Assembly: GCA_028023455.1 (NCBI GenBank)
Contig: JAQFVV010006352.1
Span: 2,252,204 to 2,316,203 of the forward strand
From: Epiperipatus broadwayi
Taxonomy: Eukaryota > Onychophora > Udeonychophora > Euonychophora > Peripatidae
Direction: 5' to 3'
DNA: 64,000 bases
The translations under genes were made by a program, and so were the position numbers. The notes beneath the pieces are model-generated. The model worked only from the letters and a program-made list of their open reading frames with translations, made no database searches and was not told where the DNA came from. Positions 23,961-34,704 of the stretch are shown one piece after another; position 1 is the first letter of the stretch; each line of letters begins with the position of its first letter.

Positions 23961-24320
23961 ATGCTTATTTAAAACTATAATAATTATTTAAATTGACTTT
24001 TTCCAATTTAAAATATTACTTTCTAATTATTCACAGGTTACTGCGATTTAAAACTGGAATTTAAAATCATCTAAGATAAGACAATTTTCCCAACCTTCAG
24101 CCGCTGTTTATTTAAATCCATTAAATCGCGTCTATTGTTATTCTTTATAGAGTTTGCTGAAAATATAATAATAATACTGATAAAGAGTGAAGTAAAGTAA
24201 ACAAATCCATTTGTTTGTCGTCGCGTGATATTTTTTTAACTTTAAAAATCTGATCTGTTTTTGGAAAAAGTGAATAGCTAAATCGTCTAATTAGGATTAT
24301 AATTTTAAGAGCTGATGAAT
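23961..24320 (-). promoter_or_regulatory. Possible 5' UTR / promoter region of the receptor gene
   Basis: Immediately upstream of the start codon the sequence has locally more CpG (CCGCTG, AATCGCGTC, GTCGTCGCGTGA at 24100-24235) than the surrounding A/T-rich DNA. That is compatible with a promoter, but no defined element is seen. Inference from position only. Confidence 0.3.
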
Positions 24321-24589
24321 GTCATTGTATTTAAACAAAAATGATGCTTTTTATCATTAGCTTTATGTAGATACAAACATAAATCATCTAGAATTTATGA
24401 GTATTAAAATAAACCTTTAAAATTTTTTAAACAAATAAAACAAGAAATAAACTATTAGTGTGCTAAAAATAAAAGTGCTATTGTTAATGCGTTATTATCA
24501 TATAAAAAATAATTTAATATTAAAAAATTAATATATTCAATTATTTGACAAAATTCAGATTTTTTCATTTCAACCCAACTCATTTCTTA

Positions 24590-24815
24590 CTTTCTTTAAT
24601 ATCTTATCTTTACGATTATTTCACTATATCATTCTCATGCAAACTAGGGACTGGCTTCTATCCATTTTTAACACTTTGTTGAGGGATGTAATTATAAATA
24701 TATGACCAAAGACATGTGAAAAAGAGATATGATTCTAAAGATACACATTTAATGCTGAACCAGCACTCATCAATTGGCCCACAGCACAATCTCTTACTCA
24801 TATTGGTATCATTGT
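24590..24815. repeat. Foldback family A segment, interrupted by the GATA block
   Basis: CTCATGCAAACTAGGGACTGGCTTCTATCCATTTTTAACAC-type sequence and TATGACCAAAGACATGTGAAAA match 62775-62860 closely. Downstream it carries TGCTGAACCAGCACTCATCA, shared with 59070. The GATA/GACA array starts right after it. Confidence 0.65.
24742..24785 (-). ncRNA. Hammerhead-like motif, degenerate
   Basis: On the minus strand, TTGATGA is followed by a hairpin GTGCTG-GTT-CAGCAT and then TAAA where GAAA is expected, then ATGTGTAT and C. The related copy at 59055-59100 keeps CTGATGA. Stem I pairing is uncertain and core bases are changed. Weak candidate. Confidence 0.3.
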
Positions 24816-24828
24816 TCAGTATATATAC

Positions 24829-25214
<386 letters not shown>

Positions 25215-25284
25215 CAAATTATGAAGTTTATTTGATAAGTCATCAAATGTGCTGTCCTCACAGCTTTGATACAAACCACTTAAT

Positions 25285-25455
25285 TAAATCTTTTATTAGA
25301 CTAGAAATTAGTCAATAATGAATAATATTTCAGTAATATAATTTTCCCCACATTACTCTCATGCAAGGTAGGGACTGGTTTATATCTACTTTTACATTAC
25401 AGAAATATTATTCATTATTGGATAATCTCTAATCTAATGAATGGCTAATAAAAAT
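25285..25455. repeat. Foldback repeat, family A, copy 2
   Basis: TTATTAGACTAGAAATTAG and AATAATGAATAATATTTC on the left are mirrored by GAAATATTATTCATTATTGG and AATCTAATGAATGGCTAATA on the right. The internal CATGCAAGGTAGGGACTGG is shared with copies at 24640 and 62780. Confidence 0.75.
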
Positions 25456-28400
25456 GAATTGTCTTCATTTATCTCTGTTATATTTTCAACAAACAATTTA
25501 TTTCCATTTACTTTATTCTAAATATCAATGTTTAAAGCCTTTTTAGTTTATTTTCAGTATTGTTTTTTCAATTTCAAATAATTTATGGCTCCAAACTTTT
25601 CATTAATTTTATTATTATTCTTGATGAGTTTTCTGATGAAAGTAAAATAAGATTCCAACTCTTTCTTAAGAATTTTAATTGTTTTGTTGAGCTAAAACTG
25701 TATAGATTACATAATAATATTATACAGTTATAAAAAATATATTTCACTAAGTTTGAATGAAAGGTAATCTGAAATGAGGTGCAGAATACCTTTTATAACA
25801 TAAATGCTTTTAATATTTTGAAATGAGTTGTAAGTTTTATCACAAATTTATTACAGTGTTTCTGAAATATAGATAAAAACAGTTGTTAATCTTTTTATTT
25901 TTGATAGTTTTAAATCTGCCCCAATTTCAGACAATTATATATAAATTACATTTCTTTAAAATGATTTATTATCTAGTTGATTTTTCAGAATTATCAATGG
26001 ATATTATTTTCTTGTGATAATGAATTCCTTCTATCATTACCAATTTTTCAATGAACTCTGTAGTTTTTAACAAATTAGATTATAGTACAATTTAAAACAG
26101 TTACTGTCTGATCAATTATAATTCACATAAAACTTCAAATCTAATATCGCTATATATTTGGGCTTGTTTTATAGATTGAATTTTTGTAATTTTTTAACAG
26201 AAAATAATTTCAAAATCATCTTTCTTTTATTTTCTTTTTCAGTATCTAAATTAAAAGGTCCTAAGTTGCCTCTACATCAAATGCATTGATGGATATACAT
26301 TTTTAAAAATATATTCTTACATCTAATGATTTTTCCAGTATTTTTATTATAAATTTTCCAAATATTAGTTTTAAAATATCTTTGTTTTTGGATATTATGT
26401 TTTTGTAGATTCCAAAAAAGCTTTGACATCTGTATCTCTTATTAATTTTAGTGTCTTTTCCATCCAAAATAATATTTTTTCTCTTTTATTTATCAGAATT
26501 ATATAATTAATATTTAATGCCTACTATGTTTATACTTCATAAATCATTGGTTTACCTTTTATTACAAAATAATAATTAGTGAGTGCACACTTGAAATATT
26601 TGGTAATAAAATCCATTCTTACCCTTCTCTTAGTAGATGCTATAAGATTAAATGGTTCAAATTGCAGCGTAATGCCTCTCTCATTTCAGCATTTATCTTT
26701 GTATCACACATTAACCTAAAATATATGATAAATGATTATTACTTTTCAGAAAATAATAAATTTGACTTCATTTTATAGATATTGAGAAAGAAAGAGATAG
26801 GGAAAGCAAAGGTGAAACTTAAATTTTGAAATCCCCCCAAAAAAAATTAAGAAAAATTTTCTTAGAAAAAATCTTGAAAAGAGAAGAATAGAGGAAAAAG
26901 ATAAGTTAGAAGAGAGTTAAAATATTTTAGAAAAGAAAATTCTTAAAGATTTATATGAATAATTCCTGAATGAGTCAATCTTATACAAATTTTACAACCT
27001 TTATTTTAAAATGAAGACAGTATTTAAAAATATTTTATAGTTCATATAGGATCTATTTTTAAAAATATTTTATAGTTCATATAGGATCTCTTAAAAAGTA
27101 GAAGAGAATTCATTCATGTTAGTTACTTCAGATGGTGAGAAAGGGACTTATAATGCTAGAAGTCTAATACCACACCCTTCTGAAGTTTAGATGAATTTAA
27201 AATATTTCTGGATGAGATTCTTAGTGTAATTTCAAAGTGTTTTTTGAATTATTATTTTTTTTGCTATGTAAGAAAATGTTTGATGTTTGTAATTTATATA
27301 GGTTTATTTAAAAGAGTAATGATTAATTTAAAATTTTTATTCATAGGTGGATAATATTGTACCCTTTTTATTAGGTCTAAATAGGCTTTGAAAGTCAATT
27401 TCTTAAAAAAATTTAAATTAAAAGAAATTTAAATATTGTACGTGCTATGATAATGTTGATAGGGTTTTTAAAGTTTTGTTAAGATGAAGTTAAAAGTTAT
27501 AAATTATTTAAAAGCTATAATAAAATGTAAAAATTATAAAGTAAAAATTAAATATTATAATTTTGTATGGTTGGAAGAACTGTCCATAGTGATAATAATG
27601 GAAATATGTAGTAAAAGTCTTATTAAACAAGATGTTGAAAACTAATTTTTAAATAATGATTAAAAATTAAATGTCATTAAATGTTTTTTAATAAAAATCA
27701 ATTTAAATTTATATTATAATTATTTATTAAAAGTTTTAGTATTTTGTGATATATACAAGTGTATTCAATTTTATTTATTGTTTAAATAATGTCAACATTT
27801 ATTATTCCAATTTCTATTATTATATTTTATTATTTTTTATAATATAATATTTTGTAGTCAAATATTTTATTAATACTATTTTCAGACAGTGAATATAAAA
27901 AAATGCAACATTTTTGTTTGGGATTATTGTCATGTGACTAGCAATAACACATATTTTGTGCTTGCAAGGTTTTAAACAAAAGTTTTCAAATCACTTTTAG
28001 AATTGCTTTAAAAAATTGAAAACATTTGAATATCATAAAAATAAATATAGAAAATTATTTAATTAGTTGTCTTTAAAATAGTTGTAATTAATAAAGATAA
28101 ACTAAAAATAATAGATACATTGGAATTAAGTATTAGATAAATTGATAAAGTATTATTTAAAATATATTATTTTAAAATGTTTAATTTGTTTAGGTATAAG
28201 TATAAAATTAATTTAAAATTAAATATTATCATAATATTAATAGTATGAATGATGGCTCATAATTTTGGTGCTAAATTATAAAAATATTAAATTGACAATT
28301 ATGTAAATTAGTTTATACACTGAGGGTCAAGTAACCAATCAAAATTTAAGTTACAGCTGGTATATAAATAAATGCTCTCACTTCTTAAACACTTCTATTT

Positions 28401-29270
28401 CTTTCTACTTCTATTTTTTTTTATTTCTTTAATATTTTAAAATTGATTAATTTAGTAGTCAATTAGTTTCAATTTTTAAAATTTTATTATTTGTAAATAA
28501 AGTTTAAGAGATTATAAAATTTATTAAGTTAAAATAGGAATGTTTCTCTAAAACCAATTAATTTCCTATTACTTTTTTCTATTTAAAACTTAAGTCAAGT
28601 TTATAGTAACTAATGTAGTATATACCTGAATTAATGCACATGGGGAGGTTAGTGATGGAAAAACAGATGACATACAAAAGTATATTTTTTTCTGTGCTAT
28701 TTAAAAACTATTATAATTATTTGCACAAGATACTTTGGATTTTAAAGAAGACATTATTTGGAAATATCATACATGTTTGTCTATAAAATTTAAGACCTTA
28801 AATATATTATTTGGGTAATAAAATTACCTGGACAAGACAGAAAATGATTGTTTCTTTAAAGTCATGAAAGTATTCAAGATGAAATTATAGTATAAAAATA
28901 TAAGTAGTTCTTTTATTTATACTATTGACTGTATTTTTAAAAAAAAATTGCAGCAGTTTTAAAAAATATTTATTTAAACACTATTTAAACTTTTTGAAAA
29001 AATGATAAAAATTAAAAAAACAAATATTATTATGGATATAAATTACTTATCAAGTTATTGTCAAAATATGTGAATATTTTGATATAATAAAAACTTGTTC
29101 TTTTAATTATACATAAAAAAAGGAAAATACATGGATAATAGAAATAAATATTATCAGGGCTAAATAAATAACCTATGGAATATTTAAGTATGAATTCATT
29201 AATTACTATTTATCTGCATTATGAGGTAATAATATTTTAAAAATGGAAAAATGCCTATTTTTTGCTAGTG
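25456..29270. other. A/T-rich intergenic sequence
   Basis: No gene, RNA gene or element boundary was recognised. It includes the tandem duplication at 27019-27088. A possible VDSKKAL string near 26410-26430 is too short to call as a LINE remnant. Confidence 0.4.
27019..27088. repeat. Tandem duplication, 35-bp unit x2
   Basis: The unit TTAAAAATATTTTATAGTTC...GGATCT is repeated once in tandem. Confidence 0.85.
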
Positions 29271-29640
29271 TATGAACTGATTTTGATTGGCCATTGATGA
29301 TGCATCTGTAAGCCGATCGAATTCACGTGAATAAAAATACTGGAACTTAACTATAGGAAATATTTTGAAAAGTGTTTTCACATTAATAACTGTTATCCTG
29401 GCAAAACAACAGATAAAAGACTGGATTTAAAGACTTTCAAGAGCAGGATGAACAGTGTTTTTTTAAGGTTTATTGCAATTTGAACAGTTGACTGTTGGAG
29501 TTATTTTTCCTAGTGTTATTTGCACTAGAAAAGGAGAGAGCACTGTGCTAGAAAAACTTTCAGACAATAATCATCATGTAACAACCACAGAGGTTCCCAT
29601 TTGAAGTGTCAAATTCTAATGAAGGACTTTTAGTTGAACT
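29271..29640. other. Island of lower A/T content, unassigned
   Basis: It contains GATTGGCCATTGATGATG, CCGATCGAATTCACGTG and a run of less A/T-biased sequence. It could be a promoter/5' exon or an old repeat. No frame longer than about 30 codons and no domain is visible. Confidence 0.3.
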
Positions 29641-30625
29641 TTATGGGAGGACAAACGTGAATTGTAATTATGTGAATTTGGCTTCAATTATTATGATATG
29701 TATATTAACATTAGTATTAGAATTGATTGTACAGGATAGGAAAGGTTACATTTTTTAAAAATATTATTTTTATTATTAATCTAACAACATCAATATATTT
29801 TTAAAAAAAATCTTTTAATATTTTAAGATTTTTGCAAACATTTTAAAGTATAATAGTCTTGTATTGGATGACTGATATTTTTGATTGATGTATTTTTTAT
29901 GCTGAATTGGACCAGAAGACATCTAGGTAATTTAAAATTGTTTAATCATTATATGATGTACATTTTATTTATTATTATTTTTTAGAGTTGCTTGAAATAT
30001 TTGTTGAAATATTGCTTTTATCATATGTATGTGTGAACATGAGTATGTGTGCATTAATTACCCATATACATTTTTATTATTACTCTGAGATATAAGCTAT
30101 GATTATTTTATTTAAAAAAAGATATGCATACATTTTTCTTTCATATATTACAAAGTTTAATATAATGTATTGATGCTCATAATTTTTTCATGATTCTTTA
30201 CTGAATGAACTATATACTACTTTTTTAAAAATATTTGAATATTGATTTTAATTGTTTAAAATCAATGTCATTTGTATTTTTGTTGTTAAGTTTTAAGTGA
30301 ATAAAACCATTTTTATAGTAGTTCTGGATTGATAATGTCATATGTTAACTTTGTTTGTTATTAAGAGTAATGCTAGTTATTTTGCAATTTTAATTGTTAG
30401 ATCTATTTTGGAGTTTTAATCAATAGTGACAGGGAAGTAGATAATAAAACCCTTGAATGCTTTATATAAAGAATATGTTAAGAAGATAGAAAAATATTCT
30501 ATATTCGAGCTTAGTAGTTTTATGTAAATATAGTTAACATAGTCTTGTGTCTTATATGTATTTTCCATGGGCAGTGTTTGATATTTTTGTATTTTAAAAT
30601 GATATGTAAGAGCCAATGCTTGTGT
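29641..30625. other. A/T-rich sequence without recognised features
   Basis: Nothing supported was found on either strand. Confidence 0.4.
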
Positions 30626-30741
30626 ATAATTGTTATTAAAACAGGCAAAACTCACTATACGTATTGCCACACATAGCAATCCAGAGTAATCAATGGATGC
30701 CAGAAGGCTTTAATCCCCATCTATTGCCTAATCATCCAATA

Positions 30742-30784
30742 TCCCCAGACTAGTTTCTGGCTTGTGGCCTTTGTCAGTGAGGAG
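30742..30784 (-). ncRNA. Hammerhead-like motif, left arm of P2 foldback
   Basis: On the minus strand: stem I strand CTCCTCA, core CTGACAA (consensus CUGANGA, one change at the conserved G), stem II GGC/GCC with loop CACAA, GAAA (30757-30754), stem III palindrome ACTAGT, cleavage triplet GUC, then TGGGGA closing stem I (6 pairs including one G-U). The core mutation predicts loss of cleavage. Confidence 0.55.
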
Positions 30785-31038
30785 TCTTGGATCTGAGAGC
30801 ACTGCACCTAGATCTTAGGATCTAATGCAACCCTCCAGCAGCCATCTTTTATCTCTACTTAACTACAAAACTATGAGTCTTAAACTGAAAACACCTTGAT
30901 ATTTTTAATCCAAACCCATTGGCTTATGTAGTCATATGGGTCTGAACTCAGCTCAGTACCTATACAATTTGGTGTCCTTGGTTCTTTAATAACCATAGCC
31001 ACCACTATCCTATTAAGCAGGATTGCTGTGTGGGGCAA

Positions 31039-31065
31039 TATATATATATATATATGCAATTGCCC

Positions 31066-31133
<68 letters not shown>
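31039..31133. repeat. (TA)n core of P2 foldback
   Basis: Two AT dinucleotide runs separated by a short copy of GCAATTGCCCCACA. Confidence 0.9.
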
Positions 31134-31137
<4 letters not shown>

Positions 31138-31446
31138 GTTTTGCCTGTTTTAACAACAGCTATACCCAAGCATAAGAGTGGCAGTCACGTGATGTTTATT
31201 GGTTTAAAACCAATCCTGCCTAATAGGATAGTGGTGGCTATGGTTATTAAAGAACCAAAGACACCAAAATGTATGGGTACTGTGCTGAGTTCAGACAGTA
31301 TGACTATATAAGCTAATGGGCTTGGATTGAAAACATTAAGGTGTTTTCAGTTTAAGACTCATAGTTTTGTAGTTGAAATAAAAGGTGGCTGCTGAGGGGT
31401 TGCATTAGATTCTAAGATCTAGGTGCAGTGCTCTCAGATCCAAGGC

Positions 31447-31487
31447 TTCTCACTGATGAAAGCCACAACCAGAAACTAGTCTGGGGA
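31447..31487 (+). ncRNA. Hammerhead ribozyme-like motif, right arm of P2 foldback
   Basis: TTCTCA (31447-31452) pairs with TGGGGA (31482-31487), six pairs with two G-U wobbles. CTGATGA (31453-31459) and GAAA (31472-31475) are intact. ACTAGT forms a palindromic stem III, and the cleavage triplet is GUC (31479-31481). Stem II (31460-31471) has decayed relative to the left-arm copy, which keeps GGC/GCC. Its conserved core matches the type I hammerhead. Confidence 0.6.
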
Positions 31488-31605
31488 TATTGGATGAGTA
31501 GACCCAAGATGGGGATTTTATGCTTAAGCCTTCTGGCATCCATTGATTAGTCTAGCTTGTTGTGTGTGGTAATACATATAGTGAGTTTTGCCTGTTTTGA
31601 TCTGT

Positions 31606-33560
31606 AAAAGCAGAATAGATAGCCGGAACATTAATTTGAAGGTATTCAACAAAAGTCATACCCATTCTTTCACACTGTTTCAATGTGGATTATTAAATAT
31701 ATTTTATACTATTGAGTTTTTATTCTAGTCATTCCTTCATGTCTTTGCATCATATCACTATCTTAATATCAATAGTTATTACATTGTATAGCATAGTATT
31801 TTATGAAAGCCGAATAATAAATAATTTTAGATTAATGTATTGTTTTTCAAAAAGAAATATGGTAGGTATTTCTTGTTTGGATTAAGATGAAATACAAATG
31901 AAATTGAATAAAAATACTGATAGTAAAATAATAAATAACCATAGTTATTTTTTCATATTTTTATTAAACCATTTTTGATGATAAAAGAAATTACAACTAT
32001 TCATGACATTTTAAAATAATTTTGATATTTTTGATTTTTCACAAATCAATGCATATTTTTTAAAAAATGTAAAATCAAAATAAATAACACAAAGTGTGAT
32101 AAATGCTTGTATTTTATGAACATTATTTTTATTTTTTTTTAAGAAAACATGAAACATATACAAGGATTTTGAGAGTGGTGCCTTGCAAAAAGTATCTAGT
32201 ATAACATCGACACTAGTTTTGTTAAATTCAATTTTCATTTATTGAATGATCCTTAAAACATATTTTCAAAATGAACATTATTTTAAGTATTTATATTTTT
32301 GTGTACATTTATTAAAGCTATATCGTCTATTTATTTAATAAGCAAATGATATCATTAGACTATAAAGTGTCTGTTTAGATTAATATTTTGTTTTATATTA
32401 TGTATGATAAATAATGCATAAGCCAGAGTGAAGGCTTATTTACTTTCTGATTTTTTTATATAGTTGAAATGTGTAACTCAATCTTATCTTAGCTAAATTT
32501 ATATTTTGTTAGATTTTATTTAGTAAAACTTGTGAATATTGTAAATAGTTTTGTTTTAATGAAAAGTGTAATAAATTTGTTAAACTTGTTTTTATAAATT
32601 TCAGTGTTATCTTTGATTTATTTATTTACACAAATACATGATTAACAGAAACCCAAACAAATATAGTACATTTGCACAGTATAAATTATTCATTTTTAAG
32701 AAATAATAATTATCCAGAATATGATATTTAAGTAATGTTTCTTTTGCAATAATATTATTATAGTCATAATTGATCACACAATTTATTACATAGAATTTAA
32801 TATTGTTTGTTGCCACATATATTAAGATGCCACATGAGAAATAAAAAAAGTATATTAATATTATTATTATTATCATCATTATTGTTTGGTGTCATAGTGT
32901 TAAATAATAGATAGGATTAATAATTACTTAATTAGGAGTAGGTATATTATTATTTATTTTTGTTATTATTATTTTTTAGGTGTAGTTAGGAATGATTAAA
33001 AATCCCTTATCATACTTGGCTACAGGAGATATTTTAGAATTCATTAAATTTATTTTTCAAGAACCTAAGATAGTTATAATTATATTTTTAGCAGAAGAGA
33101 TTAAAGTTTAGTTTAGTAATATTATACTAAATTACTTATTATTTTTAAAGTCTTAAGAATAGTATGAATTTATTATTATTATTTGAAATAAAGTGGGATA
33201 TTGTTCTTATGCCATTGAGATTCTATCCTGTGGGATATACACTCAATGTAATTCTTTACTGCTTACTTTCACTAAATTATCCCATGATATTATTAGTGTT
33301 TATTAATTTAATTTTCATGAATTGAACCATATATATTATTTATTAATTAGTTAGAGTTAGTCAAATGGTAGAAATTATTATAGGATATTTTTATTATTTA
33401 TTATATTAAGATTATAAGTATTTTAGCCAGAGCATTATTATTTTATTGAGCTAGTTATATTTTTTATTTATTGTATTGATTGGAAGGTAATTAATGTCAT
33501 CCAATAGATCTTGCAACAAATTAAGCAATATTCATTTGTTTATGTATTGTTAATAAAGTC
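31606..33560. other. A/T-rich sequence without recognised features
   Basis: No supported gene or element. The minus-strand frames at 32011-32238 and 32622-32879 are A/T-driven and show no domain. Confidence 0.4.
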
Positions 33561-33562
33561 TT

Positions 33563-33564
<2 letters not shown>

Positions 33565-33647
<83 letters not shown>
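33565..33647. repeat. (TA)n microsatellite
   Basis: About 80 bp of uninterrupted AT dinucleotides next to the P1 composite. Confidence 0.95.
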
Positions 33648-33650
<3 letters not shown>

Positions 33651-33739
33651 TAGATGGATCTTTACCAATATCTCCATACAAGCTTTGTTTACATAAACAC
33701 TGAGAGAGACAGAATTCAATATCTCTTTCATTGTCTCCA

Positions 33740-33786
33740 CCTTCAGATCAGCTGATTTCAAGCTAATTGGCTATCATCAGTGAAGG
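33740..33786 (-). ncRNA. Hammerhead ribozyme (type I, palindromic stem III)
   Basis: Read on the minus strand from 33786: CCTTCA (stem I 5' strand), CTGATGA core (33780-33774), TAGCCAATTAGCTT with AGC/GCT pairing as stem II, GAAA (33759-33756), TCAGCTGAT, C, then TGAAGG (33745-33740) closing stem I with 6 Watson-Crick pairs. A15.1 plus TCAG pairs with CTGAT as a 10-nt palindrome, so stem III would form best between two molecules or tandem copies, as known for minimal hammerheads of Penelope-like elements. The cleavage triplet is AUC, cleaving 3' of position 33746. Stem II has a U-U mismatch next to the core. All invariant core bases are present. Confidence 0.75.
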
Positions 33787-34153
33787 GTAGGGACTAGAAA
33801 CTAGATCCAAACACTGACTCTAAACTCAGCATACATTAAACATGTTTTTATCAGTTTGCAAGTGTGAATTTTTCAGATATGTAAATATCTTCAAATCCAG
33901 TTAAACAAACTAGACAGTTATATGGGTCTGAAATCAGTTCAGTTGCACCACATAGTAAAAGCCTCTGCAATATATATCATTGCAAAAACCTTTAAAGGTA
34001 CATTTATGATAAACAAAAGTCATAAATTTCATAAATTTGCTTAGAGCTTGCATTTAATGATCACTAGATGGAACTTTCCCAATATCTCCATACAATCTTT
34101 GTTTACATAAACACTGAGAGAGACAGAATTTAATATCTCTTTCATTGTCTCCA

Positions 34154-34188
34154 CCTTCAGATCAGCTGATTTTAAGCTAATTGGTTAG
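34154..34188 (-). ncRNA. Truncated hammerhead motif (3' half)
   Basis: The partial direct P1 copy keeps stem II, a mutated box (AAAA instead of GAAA), the palindromic stem III and the 3' stem I strand. It ends before the CTGATGA core, where the inverted unit begins. Not functional. Confidence 0.6.
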
Positions 34189-34499
34189 ATTATATAGAGA
34201 TATTGGTAAAGCTCCATCTAGTGATAATTAAAGCAAGCTATAAGCAAGTTTATGAAATTTATGACTTGTTTTTTTGTCAAAAATATACCTTTGAAGGTTT
34301 TTGCAATGATATATATTGCAGAGGCTTTTACTATGTGGTGCAACTAAACTGATTTCAGACCAACATAGCTGTATAATTTGTTTAACTGGATTTGAAGATA
34401 TTTAAGTATCTGAAAAATTCACACTTGCAAACTGATAAAAACATGTTTCATATATGCTGAGTTTAAAGTAAGTGTTTAGATCTAGTTTCTAGTCCCTAC

Positions 34500-34546
34500 C
34501 CTTCACTGATGATAGCCAATTAGCTTAAAATCAGCTGATCTGAAGG
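34500..34546 (+). ncRNA. Hammerhead motif in inverted P1 unit, one core change
   Basis: CCTTCA (34500-34505), CTGATGA (34506-34512), the same stem II as the minus-strand copy, AAAA (34527-34530) in place of GAAA, the palindrome TCAGCTGA, and TGAAGG (34541-34546). The G-to-A change at the invariant G predicts loss of cleavage. Otherwise it is identical in layout to the copy at 33740-33786. Confidence 0.65.
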
Positions 34547-34704
34547 TGGAGACAATGAAAGAGATATTGAATTCTGTCTCTCTCAGTGTTTATGTAAACA
34601 AAGCTTGTATGGATATATTGGTAAAGCTCCATATAGTGATCATTAAATGCAAGCTATAAGCAAGTTTACAAAATTTATGACTTGTGTTGCTTATCATATA
34701 TATA

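Larger units (their letters stand above)
30626..31605. repeat. Large foldback repeat, family P2, about 1 kb
   Basis: The left arm begins AAAACAGGCAAAACTCACTATA (30640) and the right arm ends TATAGTGAGTTTTGCCTGTTTT (31600). The arms remain complementary for about 400 bp each (for example TATGGGTCTGAACTCAGCTC against TGAGTTCAGACAGTATGACT). A (TA)n core occupies 31039-31133. Each arm contains a hammerhead-like motif, in opposite orientations. A shorter copy of the family is at 12488-12718. Confidence 0.8.
33648..34700. repeat. Composite repeat, family P1: direct plus inverted units of about 0.4 kb
   Basis: Unit 1 runs from about 33650 to 34070 (starting AGATGGATCTTTACCAATAT). A partial direct copy follows (about 34063-34188). 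An inverted full copy fills about 34190-34670. Shared blocks include ACACTGAGAGAGACAGAATT, TCTCCACCTTCAGATCAGCT, GAAGGGTAGGGACTAGAAAC and AGTAAAAGCCTCTGCAATAT. The unit contains a hammerhead motif. Similarity to the ribozyme-bearing repeated termini of Penelope-like elements suggests a non-autonomous relative, but no coding part is present here. Confidence 0.8.

Noticed and set aside
25632-25650. CTGATGA near 25634 as a hammerhead
   Set aside because: The following bases do not form stem II, and no cleavage-site half is present.
33511-33761. IYIYIY open frames on both strands
   Set aside because: Artefacts of the (TA)n tract next to the P1 repeat.
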